From the NCBI RefSeq assembly GCF_013362815.1, contig NZ_JABFVK010000038.1, positions 1 to 64,000 of the forward strand: DNA of 64,000 nucleotides. The letters run 5' to 3'. Shown in pieces: positions 16,953-25,903 of this stretch. Numbering within the stretch: position 1 is the first letter of the stretch; each line of letters starts with the position of its first letter. Below the pieces are notes generated by a model that worked only from the letters and a program-made list of their open reading frames with translations, had not been told where the DNA came from and made no database searches. The position numbers were made by a program, and so were the translations under genes. Source of the stretch: Hamadaea sp. (lineage in GTDB: Bacteria; Actinomycetota; Actinomycetes; Mycobacteriales; Micromonosporaceae).

Positions 16953-17654
16953 GTGACCTTTCCCGCGTCATCTGACTTGGTTGATGAGGCAATCGCGCTT
17001 CAGGGCCGCATGCGCAACCTCATCCGCGTCGACCGCCCGTTGGCCGCGCCGCCCCGGCTCGTCGGCGGGGTGGACGTGGCGTACGCGGACTCCGGCGAAG
17101 CCGGGGGTGTGCTGGCGGGTGCGATCGTGGTCCTCGACGCGACCACCCTGGAAGTCGTGGAGTCCGCCGCGCAAGTCGGCCGGGCGGAGTTCCCGTACGT
17201 CCCGGGACTGCTCGCCTTCCGGGAACTGCCGACTCTGATCCGGCTCTGGGACGGGCTGCGGCATCGCCCGGACGTAGTGGTCTGCGACGGCTACGGCATC
17301 GCCCACCCCCGCCGGTTCGGGTTGGCCTGCCATTTCGGGCTGGTCATGGGCATACCGACGTTCGGTGTCGGCAAGACCGCCTTCGTCGGGTCGCACGCTC
17401 CCGTCGGCGACGCTCGCGGCGACTCCGCCGATCTCGTGTTCGAGGGGGACGTCGTCGGCCGGGCTCTGCGTACGCGGGCGGGGGTCAAGCCGGTCTACGT
17501 GTCGCCCGGACATCTGATCGATCTCGACGGGGCTTGTTCGGTGACGCTGAGCCTCACCTCCGGCTACCGGCTGCCCGAGACGACACGCCAGGCCGACCGG
17601 CTCTCCCGGGAAGCCCTGCGGGCCGCCGTCGCCGGAGACACCGCCGTGTCATGA
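16953..17654 (+). CDS. nfi: endonuclease V
   Basis: A 233-residue nuclease that cuts one base beyond deaminated bases, chiefly inosine, in DNA or RNA. Signature blocks: VGGVDVAYAD with the first metal-binding Asp, FPYVPGLLAFRELP with the catalytic Glu and substrate wedge Tyr, VVCDGYGIAHPRRFGLACHFG, and GVKPVYVSPGHLIDL. GTG 16953 is chosen because GAGAGGGAT lies 8-10 bases before it; the frame is open to 16917. It is divergent from kptA with 86 bases between starts, and its stop overlaps the next start (ATGA). Confidence 0.93.
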   Translation: MTFPASSDLVDEAIALQGRMRNLIRVDRPLAAPPRLVGGVDVAYADSGEAGGVLAGAIVVLDATTLEVVESAAQVGRAEFPYVPGLLAFRELPTLIRLWDGLRHRPDVVVCDGYGIAHPRRFGLACHFGLVMGIPTFGVGKTAFVGSHAPVGDARGDSADLVFEGDVVGRALRTRAGVKPVYVSPGHLIDLDGACSVTLSLTSGYRLPETTRQADRLSREALRAAVAGDTAVS

Positions 17655-18061
17655 TCGAGAACATGGCAAAGGTGAAGCAGTTGCGGCTGGTCGTGACGGC
17701 CGACGATTACGACGAGGCGCTGCGGTTCTATCGGGACGTGCTCGGGCTTGAGCAGGAGGCGGCGTTCGTCAGCGACGGCGGCCACGTGACCATCCTCGAC
17801 GCGGGCCGGGCGACGCTGGAGATCACCGACCGACGGCACGCGGAGTACATCGACGAGGTGGAGGTCGGGCGGCGGGTCGCCGGGCACATCCGGGTGGCGT
17901 TCGAGGTCGCCGACTCCTCGACCGTCACCGCCGAGCTGCGCGAGGCGGGGGCCGAAGTGATCGCCGAGCCGACCGTGACCCCGTGGAACTCGCTCAACGC
18001 CCGCCTCGACGGCCCGGCCGGCCTCCAGCTGACGATCTTCCAGGAGCTCGGCGAAGGCTGA
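17651..18061 (+). CDS. VOC family (glyoxalase/bleomycin-resistance fold) protein
   Basis: A 136-residue small metalloenzyme-fold protein with one VOC module pair. LRLVVTADDYDEALRFYRDVLGL opens it, HVTILDAGRATLEITD provides a metal-side strand, and RLDGPAGLQLTIFQEL closes it. Members range from glyoxalases to dioxygenases and binding proteins, so no substrate can be named. ATG 17651 overlaps the nfi stop, suggesting co-translation; ATG 17663 is an alternative start. Confidence 0.8.
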   Translation: MIENMAKVKQLRLVVTADDYDEALRFYRDVLGLEQEAAFVSDGGHVTILDAGRATLEITDRRHAEYIDEVEVGRRVAGHIRVAFEVADSSTVTAELREAGAEVIAEPTVTPWNSLNARLDGPAGLQLTIFQELGEG

Positions 18062-18078
18062 TGGTTGCGTACCGGCGT

Positions 18079-18084
18079 TAGCCT
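18079..18084 (+). promoter_or_regulatory. -10 hexamer, leaderless spacing
   Basis: TAGCCT lies 7 bases before ATG 18092 and decides that start over the longer open frame from 18065. Confidence 0.5.
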
Positions 18085-18091
18085 CGCGCTC

Positions 18092-18397
18092 ATGGGACAG
18101 CTCTTGACGCCGGACGACATCCGCCAGGTCGCCTTCAGCAAGCCGGGGCTCGGCCGGCGCGGCTATGACGAGGAGGGCGTGGACGCCTTCCTCGACGCGA
18201 TCGAGCAGACCGTCAGCGCGCTCTACGAGGAGATCGCCCGGCTGCGCGCTTCATCCACGAGCGCAGTCGCCGGACCCAGCCCGTCCACAAGCGACGGAGC
18301 GGTGCTGGGCGAACTGAGCCAGATACGCGCGGCGCTCGCCCGGATCGAGGCTGCCGTCGGGCGTACGTCACAACCCGGCGGCAGCCCGCTGTTCTAG
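18092..18397 (+). CDS. small DivIVA-domain protein
   Basis: A 101-residue protein. Residues 1-55 match the DivIVA N-terminal domain: LLTPDDIRQVAFSKPGLGRRGYDEEGVDAFLDAIE, with a following short coiled coil (ALYEEIARLRA). A Ser/Pro-rich linker and a second helix (LGELSQIRAALARIEAAV) follow. Full-length DivIVA/Wag31 of the growing tip is over 250 residues, so this is a minor paralogue, perhaps an adaptor at curved membrane. Its promoter overlaps the end of the VOC gene. Confidence 0.8.
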   Translation: MGQLLTPDDIRQVAFSKPGLGRRGYDEEGVDAFLDAIEQTVSALYEEIARLRASSTSAVAGPSPSTSDGAVLGELSQIRAALARIEAAVGRTSQPGGSPLF

Positions 18398-18401
18398 TGC
18401 G

Positions 18402-20009
18402 CTAGAGACCGGCGGGTCGCCACTTGGGGTCGACCCGATAGACGCGTACGCCGTCGTCGCCGGAGCCGAAGCTGGCGACCACGGTCGCGTGCTGCCGGGC
18501 GGCGCCCAGCGTCGGGATGTCGCCCAGTTCGGAGCGGTAGTACCAGTTCGGCACGATGAGGTAGTCGATGCGATCCACCGCGGTCTTGACCGACGGGTCG
18601 CTGTCGAGCTTGTGCGCGATGATCGGGCGCGGCTCGTAGTGGTGCTTCTGCACCAGGTCGACCCAGAGTGAGTCGTGCACTACCAGCACCTTCCCCGGCG
18701 GCACGTGCTCGACGGTCCAGTTCAGCGCCGACCGCAACGGTGGCGTCGGATTCGGCCCGATCATGTCCCGGATGGACGGCGTCCACGTCACGGCGGCGAA
18801 CGCCAGCAGGGCCGCTCCTAGCACCGCGGCGACTCGGCGGCGGCCGTCGATGCCCCAGATGCCGAGTGGGCGTACGCGGAAGACACCGCGCTCGACCAGC
18901 GCCGGGGTCCCGGCGATCGCCTCCAGCGCAGCCGGGATGAGCAGCGCGCTGAACGGCAGCAGCACGATCACGTGCATCGCAGGCACGTAACCGCCCCGGA
19001 GCAGCACGAACCAGCCGAGCAGCAACGCGAGGGCGACCGGCCGGAGACGGCGTACGCACAATGCGAAGGGCAGTGCGACCAGCCCGCCGAGGAGGACGAG
19101 CCGGTCCAGCACCAGCCAGGACTCCAGCAGATGGCGAGCTGCGCTGCCGGCGTCGGCGATGGTGCCGCTGCCCTCGCGACCCGACAGCTGCCACGCCGCC
19201 GTCCCGAGCAGGCTGGTATGCCCCTGGCCGGCGAACAGCTCACCCTTGTACAAGGCGTACAGGGGATAGAGCAGGAGCAGGATCATCCCGGTGAACGCCG
19301 ACACCGTGACGACCTGCGTACGGTTGCGCCGGTCGAGGTTCTGCGCCATCGCCCAGACGAACGCGGGCAGCAGAATCAGGGTGGTCTCCTTCGTCACGAC
19401 CGCCATCGCGAACGCGGCCGACGCTCCCGTGGCCGCGCCGATGCTGCGCTTCGGGGCGTACGCCAACGCGAACGCGCCGATCAGCCAAGGGGTGACGAGG
19501 TTGTCGAGGAAGACCCAGCGCCCGTAGACGACGCCGAGCGGAGTGAGCCCGAACAGGGCGGCCGCCGCCACGCCACCGGCCCGGGACAGCCCGATCCGCC
19601 GGGCGAGCAGGTAGAGCAGCCCGGTCGAGGCGAGCTTCGCCAGCAGCATGCATTCGGTGCCGAAGGCGAGCGCCGAGTCGTAGCGGTCGAAGCCCCGGGT
19701 CGGCGCGGCCCACGCCGCGATCTGCAGCCAGCCGCCGGGCGCATGGTCGTAGAAGTAGGAATAAGGCGACAGCCGGTGCTCGTAGACGACCGACCACGCC
19801 TGGGACAGATAGGTCCCCGGATCGTCGGTGTAGCGCGGGAAGTTGGCGCTGCCCTTGAGATGCACGAACGCGGTCAACGCCAGCACGGGCACCATCAACG
19901 CCAGGCTCACCCAGTGGTCGCGCAGCCAACCGGCACTGCCCGTCGCGGCCCGCCGGGCGGGCGACAGGATCGCCTTGATCTCCTCGGTCGGAGTCGTCAA
20001 CGTGGCCAT
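18402..20009 (-). CDS. GT-C fold membrane glycosyltransferase (GT39/ArnT-like)
   Basis: A 535-residue protein with about 10 hydrophobic segments. YTDDPGTYLSQAWSV near residue 80 places an acidic pair in the first outer loop, the catalytic region of polyprenyl-phosphate-sugar glycosyltransferases. A soluble C-terminal domain of about 120 residues follows (SIRDMIGPNPTPPLRSALNWTVE onward). It probably transfers a sugar from a lipid carrier on the outer face of the membrane. Its start overlaps the upstream GT2 gene by 13 bp, so the pair likely works on one glycan. Confidence 0.75.
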   Translation of the reverse strand: MATLTTPTEEIKAILSPARRAATGSAGWLRDHWVSLALMVPVLALTAFVHLKGSANFPRYTDDPGTYLSQAWSVVYEHRLSPYSYFYDHAPGGWLQIAAWAAPTRGFDRYDSALAFGTECMLLAKLASTGLLYLLARRIGLSRAGGVAAAALFGLTPLGVVYGRWVFLDNLVTPWLIGAFALAYAPKRSIGAATGASAAFAMAVVTKETTLILLPAFVWAMAQNLDRRNRTQVVTVSAFTGMILLLLYPLYALYKGELFAGQGHTSLLGTAAWQLSGREGSGTIADAGSAARHLLESWLVLDRLVLLGGLVALPFALCVRRLRPVALALLLGWFVLLRGGYVPAMHVIVLLPFSALLIPAALEAIAGTPALVERGVFRVRPLGIWGIDGRRRVAAVLGAALLAFAAVTWTPSIRDMIGPNPTPPLRSALNWTVEHVPPGKVLVVHDSLWVDLVQKHHYEPRPIIAHKLDSDPSVKTAVDRIDYLIVPNWYYRSELGDIPTLGAARQHATVVASFGSGDDGVRVYRVDPKWRPAGL

Positions 20010-21508
20010 GTGCGTACCCTCGCCTTGCCGATGAAGGGCGACGTCTCACGCGCCTGACGCGGCACTGCGGCAGGTGAGGTGAGATGCGAGCCCGCGTGGT
20101 GGGTCTTGACCCAGGTGTTGCGGCCGAGCGCGTAGCGGGTCACCGCCCAGACCGCGGCCAGTGACAGGACCAGCTGATACGGGTACGCCCCGAGCACGAG
20201 CCCGAGATAGTCGCGCAGCTTGGGCCGCTGGCCGAAGACCTGGCCGAACTGGCGCAGCAGCACCACGTCGAGCACCACGCTGAGCACGCTCAACGCCAAC
20301 GGCAGTGTGGCCAGCAGCGCGATCGCGATCGGCGACTTGTGGGTGAGCGCCAGGATCAGTGCGATCGGGGCGAAGACGCCGGTGAACGCCTGGAAGAACT
20401 GGAAGCCGAGCACGTAGACGGCGAGTACTCGCTGCGCGCCGGTGGGCAGACGCAGCCAGTCGAACTCGAAGAACACGTGGATGAAGCCCTGCATCCAGCG
20501 GACCCGCTGCTTGAGGAAGGCGCGCAGCGACGCCGGCGTCTCCTCCCGCGTGACCATCTGGTCGACGTAGACGACGTCGACCTTGAACTTCAGGACGGAG
20601 GCGAGGATGCCGATCTTGCAGTCCTCGGTCAGGCACTCCTCGTCCCACCACATGCCGTAGCGCTGGCGCAACGCGTCCAGGAACTCCCGGCGGAAGAACA
20701 CCGTGTTCCCGCCCAGCGGCATGACCTGCGCCGCCGCCTGCAACTTCAGCCGCGACTGGAACCACTTGTAGTACTCCAGCACGTTCGCGGCCCGCCACCA
20801 CGCGCTGGTCTGCGCGGCGAACCAACGGCGCACGCGGCGGAAATGCCCGGTCCGCGGCGGCACGTGGGTGGAATCGGCCGCGAAATTCATCAGTTGTACG
20901 CCGCATTGCACGATCCCGGCGCCGGTCAGCCGGAAACGGTAATCCACCCAGCGCAGCAGATCCGGATGGAAGAGGTCTTCGGCGTCGGCGATGCCGATCC
21001 ACTCGTAGACGATGCCCATCTCTTGCAGCAGCTGCACCGCCGCGTTGAGCCCGATCGGCTTGTTGTGCACGTCGGTGGACTCGGGATACGAGCACACCAG
21101 TACGCGACTCGGGAACTCGCGGGCGATGGCGTGCGCGATGTCGGCCGTAACCGGATCGTCTCGATGGTCGACGATCGGCACCACCCAGTACTCCGGATGG
21201 TTCAGCCCGGCGAGCCGGCGCAATGTCTCCTCGACCACCGCCTCCTCATGCCGCATGGGCACGAGGACGACGCCGGGCAACTGCGGCTCGTCCGGATGCC
21301 CGTAGCGCAACGGGTCGTTGTACTCCGGCCGCCACCACTTGTAGAGCTGGAAGGCCAGCGTCGTGACCGCCACGGTCAGCATGAAGACGGAGATCGCCAC
21401 GAGGAAGCCGTCCAGCCACCGGACGGCGGCCGCTGTGACCGCTGCCAATCCGATGAGGACGAACATGCTGCGTAGCAACCGCCGGGGCCGGTTCTCGCGT
21501 CCGCTCAT
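19997..21508 (-). CDS. processive family 2 membrane glycosyltransferase
   Basis: A 503-residue protein. Two N-terminal membrane helices (10-55) are followed by a GT-A domain with VPMRHEEAVVEETLRRLAGL, the nucleotide-sugar Asp in GIADAEDLFHP near 175, TED near 298 and QRVRW near 337. The last is the Q-x-x-R-W motif of cellulose, hyaluronan and chitin synthase-like enzymes. Four more helices close the protein. It likely polymerises or attaches sugars at the inner membrane face. It lies 79 bases downstream of tmsB on the same strand, so a four-gene transcript is possible. Confidence 0.83.
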   Translation of the reverse strand: MSGRENRPRRLLRSMFVLIGLAAVTAAAVRWLDGFLVAISVFMLTVAVTTLAFQLYKWWRPEYNDPLRYGHPDEPQLPGVVLVPMRHEEAVVEETLRRLAGLNHPEYWVVPIVDHRDDPVTADIAHAIAREFPSRVLVCSYPESTDVHNKPIGLNAAVQLLQEMGIVYEWIGIADAEDLFHPDLLRWVDYRFRLTGAGIVQCGVQLMNFAADSTHVPPRTGHFRRVRRWFAAQTSAWWRAANVLEYYKWFQSRLKLQAAAQVMPLGGNTVFFRREFLDALRQRYGMWWDEECLTEDCKIGILASVLKFKVDVVYVDQMVTREETPASLRAFLKQRVRWMQGFIHVFFEFDWLRLPTGAQRVLAVYVLGFQFFQAFTGVFAPIALILALTHKSPIAIALLATLPLALSVLSVVLDVVLLRQFGQVFGQRPKLRDYLGLVLGAYPYQLVLSLAAVWAVTRYALGRNTWVKTHHAGSHLTSPAAVPRQARETSPFIGKARVRTWPR

Positions 21509-21587
21509 GATGACGGCGAGTACCCGGCCCCGGGATCGTCCTGCGTTCAGCTGGCTGTGAGCCCAGTCACAGCCCGGCTCACCTGCG

Positions 21588-22826
21588 TCAGCTGCCCCAA
21601 GTCGGCCGCAGCGGCATCCCGCTGGACTGGTCGGCGTGCAGCTTCACGCCCAGCACCTGGTGGAGCTGGATGTTGTTGCGCTCGAATCCGATCTGGCACC
21701 CGACCAGGTAGAGCCGCCAGGTGCGGGCCCGGGCCGTGCCGACCTCGGCCACCGCCTCGTCCCAGTGCTCGTCGAGGTTCTTCGACCACGCGTTCAGCGT
21801 CATCGCGTAGTGCTCGCGGAGGTTCTCCTCATGGCGTACCTCGAAGCCGACGTCGTGCATCTGCGACACGAGATGACCGACGCCGTGCAGTTCGCCGTCC
21901 GGGAAGATGTAGCGGTTGATGAACTGCCGCTCCCGGATCGCCGGCTCCAGGTTGTCGGGCCGGGTGATGCAGTGGTTGAGCAGCCGGCCGCCCGGCCGCA
22001 GCCGCTTGTAGAGGTGGCCGAAGTAGCCCGGCAGCTGAGCGCGCCCGATGTGCTCGGTCAGGCCGATCGAACTGATCGCGTCGAACTGCTCCTCCGGCAC
22101 GTCGCGGTAGTCCAGGTGCCGGATCTCGGCCAGCTCCGACAACCCGGCCTCGGCGATCGCCTTCTGCCCCCACTCGGCCTGCCGGCGCGACAGCGTCACC
22201 CCGATGGCGCGTACGCCGTAGTGCTTGGCCGCGTGCATGACCATCCCGCCCCAGCCGCAGCCGACGTCGAGCAGCCGCATGCCGGGTTCCAGTCCCAGTT
22301 TGCGGGCGACGAGGTCGTGCTTGGCCCACTGGGCTTCCTCCAGAGTGGACGTCGCGGTCGGATAGACGGCGCACGTGTACGCCATCGACGGGCCGAGGAT
22401 CCACTCGTAGAACTTGTTGGAGACGTCGTAGTGGTGGGCGATGGCCGCCTGGTCCCGCGCCTTGGAGTGGCGCCGCCCCCGCAGCTTGACCTCCATCGGC
22501 GGAATCGGCGGCGGTTTGAGCAGCTTCAGCCCGCCCAGCTCGCGCAGCGCCCGGAACCGGGCCGGCCACGACATGTCGAAGTCCAGGTCGGTCAGGCTCG
22601 TCATGGCGGTGTAGAGGTCACCCTCAACCTCGAGGTCACCGCTGATGTAGGCCCGGGCGAGCCCGAGACTTCCGGCCGCCGTCGCGATGTAGTTGAGCGC
22701 CCGCGGCGATCTGATGTCGACGGTGACCGGCGCGTCGGCGCTTCCGCCGGTGCTGCCGTCGAACGCCGTGATCCGGACGCCCGGGGCCCGGCCCAGGAAG
22801 GAGCCGACCGCGTTCGCTACACCCAT
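21588..22826 (-). CDS. tmsB: S-adenosylmethionine fatty-acyl methyltransferase (10-methyl fatty acid synthesis)
   Basis: A 412-residue enzyme of the cyclopropane-fatty-acid synthase family. SAM-binding LLDVGCGWGGMVMHAAKHYG is near residue 184; AIAHHYDVSNKFYEWILGPSMAYTCAVY near 127 and GLTEHIGRAQLPGYF are typical of the family. Together with the adjoining FAD enzyme it matches TmsB/BfaB, which adds a methylene to C10 of oleoyl phospholipid. ATG 22826 is chosen because GGGGGAA lies just upstream. It is 10 bases after tmsA on the same strand. A plain cyclopropane synthase is the alternative. Confidence 0.82.
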   Translation of the reverse strand: MGVANAVGSFLGRAPGVRITAFDGSTGGSADAPVTVDIRSPRALNYIATAAGSLGLARAYISGDLEVEGDLYTAMTSLTDLDFDMSWPARFRALRELGGLKLLKPPPIPPMEVKLRGRRHSKARDQAAIAHHYDVSNKFYEWILGPSMAYTCAVYPTATSTLEEAQWAKHDLVARKLGLEPGMRLLDVGCGWGGMVMHAAKHYGVRAIGVTLSRRQAEWGQKAIAEAGLSELAEIRHLDYRDVPEEQFDAISSIGLTEHIGRAQLPGYFGHLYKRLRPGGRLLNHCITRPDNLEPAIRERQFINRYIFPDGELHGVGHLVSQMHDVGFEVRHEENLREHYAMTLNAWSKNLDEHWDEAVAEVGTARARTWRLYLVGCQIGFERNNIQLHQVLGVKLHADQSSGMPLRPTWGS

Positions 22827-22836
22827 GTTTCCCCCT

Positions 22837-24222
22837 TCACCCCATCCGCACGCACTTCTCATAGAGATCCGGCAGGCGACTGTCGCCGTCGTATGCCGCT
22901 TTGACGGCCGCGTACTGCTCGCCGTTGTAGAGCCGCCAGAACTCCTCCTGGTCGTAGTGAACCGTCGAGTAGAGCGACTTATGCCCGCCGGCCGCGGTCA
23001 CCTCGTCCTCGATCAGCCGGTTGTGAAAGCCGTCAGGCTGCCCCGGCCGAAGGTCCACTGCCGACCAGAAGCCGATGTTGACGTAGAGCTCGCCGGGTTC
23101 GAGCGGGTACAGCGGCCAGGCCCGACCGGAGCGCAGGCGCAACGGGCACAGCCAGACCGGTTCGATGCCGATCTCCCGGTGGAAGAAGTCCATGAACTTC
23201 GGCCCGGCCGCCACCGGGACCTCGACGTCCTGAATCACCGCTTCCTGCGCCGGTTGCTTGCGGAAGCGGGCCCACCGGGCCGTCAGCTGATGCCGCCGGT
23301 CGAAGGCGACGATCTTCCGGTAGACGTCCGACCGGCGGTAACGGCGCGGCCACAATCGCCGGATCTTCGGATTCTGTACGCCGAACGCCCGCGAGCACCA
23401 GAACCAGTCGGTGTCCCACCGCCAGATGTAGTCATGCACCGTGAGGTAGTCGACCGAACGGTCCCGCAGCGACTTGTAGTACACCGTCATCCCGGTGTAG
23501 TCGCTGGTGCCACCGGCCGGCACGGTGTCGGTGAAGCGGGCCAGCGTCAGATACATCTCATCCGGCCCGAAAACCGTGCCGTCGATGAAGTCGACGCGGC
23601 GGCCGTCGCGTTCGCCGGCCGCGCAGATCTCGGCCATCGCGGACCAGCACGCCTCGGCGTCGTCGAACTTGAGGTGCTGGAGCTCGACGTAAGGCTGCAC
23701 CGGCTCCAGCTCGATCTTCAGCCGCAGCGAGTAGCCGAGCGTGCCGTAGGAGTTGGGGAAGGCGCGGAACAGGTCCGCGTGCTCGTTGTCGGCGGTCGCC
23801 GTCACGATCCGGCCGTCGCCGGTCATGATCTCCATTTCGAGCACCGACTCGTGCGGCAGCCCGTTGCGGAACGACGTCGACTCGATGCCCAGCCCGGCGA
23901 CCGCGCCGCCGAGGGTGATCGTCTTCAGCTGCGGCACGACGAACGGCATCAGCCCGTGCGCCAGCGTCGCGTCGACGAGCTTCTCGTAAGTCACCATGCC
24001 CTGGACGTCGGCCGTGCGGGACTCCGGATCGACGCTGAGCACTTCGCTGAACGCGTTGACGTCCAGTCCAGGGGCGGTGGGTTTGCTGTCGGAGAAACGG
24101 AACAGGTTCGACGTCTTCTTGGCGAGCTTCACCGGAGCACCCGGCGGCAACGCCTCGTACGCCGAGAGCAGCGCGCGTTTCGCGCGGTCATGTTCGGCGT
24201 ACCGGTCGGTAAGTCCACCCAC
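22837..24222 (-). CDS. tmsA: FAD-binding oxidoreductase of 10-methyl fatty acid synthesis
   Basis: A 461-residue protein of the FAD_binding_4 (DIMINUTO/DHCR24-like) type. The FAD-binding segment lies at about 85-125 (LMPFVVPQLKTITLGGAVAGLGIE) and the substrate domain includes IWRWDTDWFWCSRAFGVQNP. It resembles mycobacterial Rv0449c/BfaA and TmsA, which reduce the 10-methylene intermediate to the 10-methyl branch of tuberculostearic-type fatty acids. The immediate partner methyltransferase confirms the pathway. GTG start with TAGGGT 6 bases upstream and no ribosome-binding site. Confidence 0.85.
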   Translation of the reverse strand: MGGLTDRYAEHDRAKRALLSAYEALPPGAPVKLAKKTSNLFRFSDSKPTAPGLDVNAFSEVLSVDPESRTADVQGMVTYEKLVDATLAHGLMPFVVPQLKTITLGGAVAGLGIESTSFRNGLPHESVLEMEIMTGDGRIVTATADNEHADLFRAFPNSYGTLGYSLRLKIELEPVQPYVELQHLKFDDAEACWSAMAEICAAGERDGRRVDFIDGTVFGPDEMYLTLARFTDTVPAGGTSDYTGMTVYYKSLRDRSVDYLTVHDYIWRWDTDWFWCSRAFGVQNPKIRRLWPRRYRRSDVYRKIVAFDRRHQLTARWARFRKQPAQEAVIQDVEVPVAAGPKFMDFFHREIGIEPVWLCPLRLRSGRAWPLYPLEPGELYVNIGFWSAVDLRPGQPDGFHNRLIEDEVTAAGGHKSLYSTVHYDQEEFWRLYNGEQYAAVKAAYDGDSRLPDLYEKCVRMG

Positions 24223-24228
24223 GAACGA

Positions 24229-24234
24229 ACCCTA
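24229..24234 (-). promoter_or_regulatory. -10 hexamer of tmsA, leaderless spacing
   Basis: Minus-strand TAGGGT is separated from the tmsA GTG by 6 bases. Confidence 0.45.
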
Positions 24235-24292
24235 ACCGCGTCCACCGACACTTGTCAGGTGATCCGAGCCCGTCAATGTCGAGTGATGATCA

Positions 24293-24541
24293 TCACGCAC
24301 GGGCGGAGCTCTCGGGACGCAGCCGGTCGGGATCGACCGCCCGCTCCGGGAAGCGCCGAAGGTACTCGTTCTCCAGCTCGACCATCCGCTCGGTGTGGTG
24401 CGCCAGCGCCTGCGACGAGCCGTGGAGGAACGTCTCGTGCCGGGTCCGGTGCAGACTCTCCAACTCCCGGAGCAGGTCGCCGTCGCCGAGTTCCTGGGCG
24501 GCGATCGCCTCGGGCAGATCCGTGGTCGTGACCTCGTCCAT
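24293..24541 (-). CDS. DUF6158 family protein
   Basis: An 82-residue acidic, helical protein: LPEAIAAQELGDGDLLREL, then LHRTRHETFLHGSSQALAHH and ELENEYLRRFPERAVDPDRLR. This is the pattern of DUF6158, a conserved actinobacterial family without known function. The frame stays open upstream, but the extra N-terminal residues are Arg/Pro-rich and read through repeat DNA, so ATG 24541 is chosen. Confidence 0.75.
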   Translation of the reverse strand: MDEVTTTDLPEAIAAQELGDGDLLRELESLHRTRHETFLHGSSQALAHHTERMVELENEYLRRFPERAVDPDRLRPESSARA

Positions 24542-24651
24542 CCTGCGGCTGTACCCGCCCGGGACCTCCGCTAACCCCGGCGCTCGACGCTCGGTCGGGC
24601 CCGATCGTCGGACCCTGCGCCGGCGCCGGGGGTTGATCACGCAGTTGCGGA

Positions 24652-24710
24652 GTTGATCAGGGCGTCGTGGACACGACACGCCGGGTGATCACGCCCGATA
24701 GTTCATGATC
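24652..24710 (-). repeat. copy of the 62-bp intergenic element
   Basis: Read on the minus strand it starts GATCATGAAC, continues with the core CCGGCGTGTCGTGTCC and ends CTGATCAAC. It lies just downstream of the permease stop at 24728 and may end that operon's transcript. Confidence 0.7.
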
Positions 24711-24727
24711 GCGCGGAAATAGAGCGG

Positions 24728-25903
24728 TCAGGCGGAGGCGAGGGCGGTCGCGGGGGCGACCCGGGCGGCGCGTACCGCCGGGTAGAGGCCGGCGATGCCG
24801 CCGATGAGCAGGGTGGCCCCGAGCCCGCCCAGGGTGGCGTAGAGCGGCATGACCGACGGCCAGTCCCGGGTGGCGGCGTACACCCCGGTGACGAGGATGC
24901 CGAGCGCCACCCCGCCGCCTCCGCCCAGCAGGCTGAGCAGCAAGGACTCGGCGAGGAACTGGAGGCGTACCTGGCCTCGGGTCGCGCCGAGTGCCCGGCG
25001 CAGGCCGATCTCGGACCGCCGTTCGAGGACGGAGATGACCATCGTGTTGGCCACCCCGACCCCGCCCACGAGCAGGGCGACGCCGCCCAAGCCGAGCAGC
25101 AGCCCGGTCAGCGCCGAGTCGGTCGCCTGCTTGGCGGCGAGCGCGTCGGACGGGCGGGAGATCGACACCTCGTTCGGGGCCTGCGGGTTCGCCGTCGGGG
25201 CGAGGACCGAGCGGACCTGCGCGACCTGGCTCTCCACCGCGCGTACGTAGATCTTCGTGGGGTGGCCGTCGAACCCCGCGAACTGCTGCGCCGAGGCCCA
25301 GCCGATCAACGCGGCGCTGTCCAGTTCGGGCGCCAGAGGTACCGGATTCAGCACGCCCACTACGGCGTACCACTGATGGGAAAGCCAGACCAGCGCGCCG
25401 GGCGACCGCAGATCGAGTCGCGCGGCCGCTCGCGCCCCGAGGACGACGGCCGGGACGCGCGCGGTGACGTCGGTGAGCCACGAGCCGGTACGCAGCGTGG
25501 CGCGGACCGTGCCGGGCAGATCCCGATCGACCGCGAGGACCTCGATGCTGCCGGTCTCCCCGGGCGGGATGTGGTCGTTGCGGTAAACCGAAGCGTCCAC
25601 GAGGCCGGTGGCCGCGATCGCCTCGACCGGCGCGATCCGGCCGACCATAGAGGTCGCCGTGACCGGGAGTTTCGCCTTGTCGCCGCCGAGCGTGCTGCCC
25701 GGCGCGACGGTGAGCAGGTTGGTGCCGAGGCTGCTCAGCGTGCGATCGAGGTCGGCCCGGCTCGACGAGGAGATGCCGACGACGGCGAGCATCGCGCCGA
25801 TCCCGATCGCGATGCCCAAGGCGGACAGGAACACGCGCAGCGGCCGCGAACGCAGCCCGCTCGCACCGAGCCGGGCGACGTCGGCGGGGCTCAGCCGGCT
25901 CAT
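24728..25903 (-). CDS. MacB-like ABC transporter permease
   Basis: A 391-residue permease. The first membrane helix (about 22-42) is followed by a large extracytoplasmic domain (45-265) and three C-terminal helices around [57 protein letters not shown]-type FtsX core. This is the four-helix MacB topology. It is the last gene of an operon with lipoprotein, adaptor and ATPase, and overlaps the ATPase stop by 4 bp. It probably drives a tripartite-like exporter of peptides or small toxic compounds. Confidence 0.87.
   Translation of the reverse strand: MSRLSPADVARLGASGLRSRPLRVFLSALGIAIGIGAMLAVVGISSSSRADLDRTLSSLGTNLLTVAPGSTLGGDKAKLPVTATSMVGRIAPVEAIAATGLVDASVYRNDHIPPGETGSIEVLAVDRDLPGTVRATLRTGSWLTDVTARVPAVVLGARAAARLDLRSPGALVWLSHQWYAVVGVLNPVPLAPELDSAALIGWASAQQFAGFDGHPTKIYVRAVESQVAQVRSVLAPTANPQAPNEVSISRPSDALAAKQATDSALTGLLLGLGGVALLVGGVGVANTMVISVLERRSEIGLRRALGATRGQVRLQFLAESLLLSLLGGGGGVALGILVTGVYAATRDWPSVMPLYATLGGLGATLLIGGIAGLYPAVRAARVAPATALASA

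Noticed and set aside
16315-18061. Defence island
   Set aside because: KptA, endonuclease V and ADP-ribosylglycohydrolase can occur in defence settings, but no nuclease-helicase, retron, Abi or other defence gene is nearby and base composition is ordinary.
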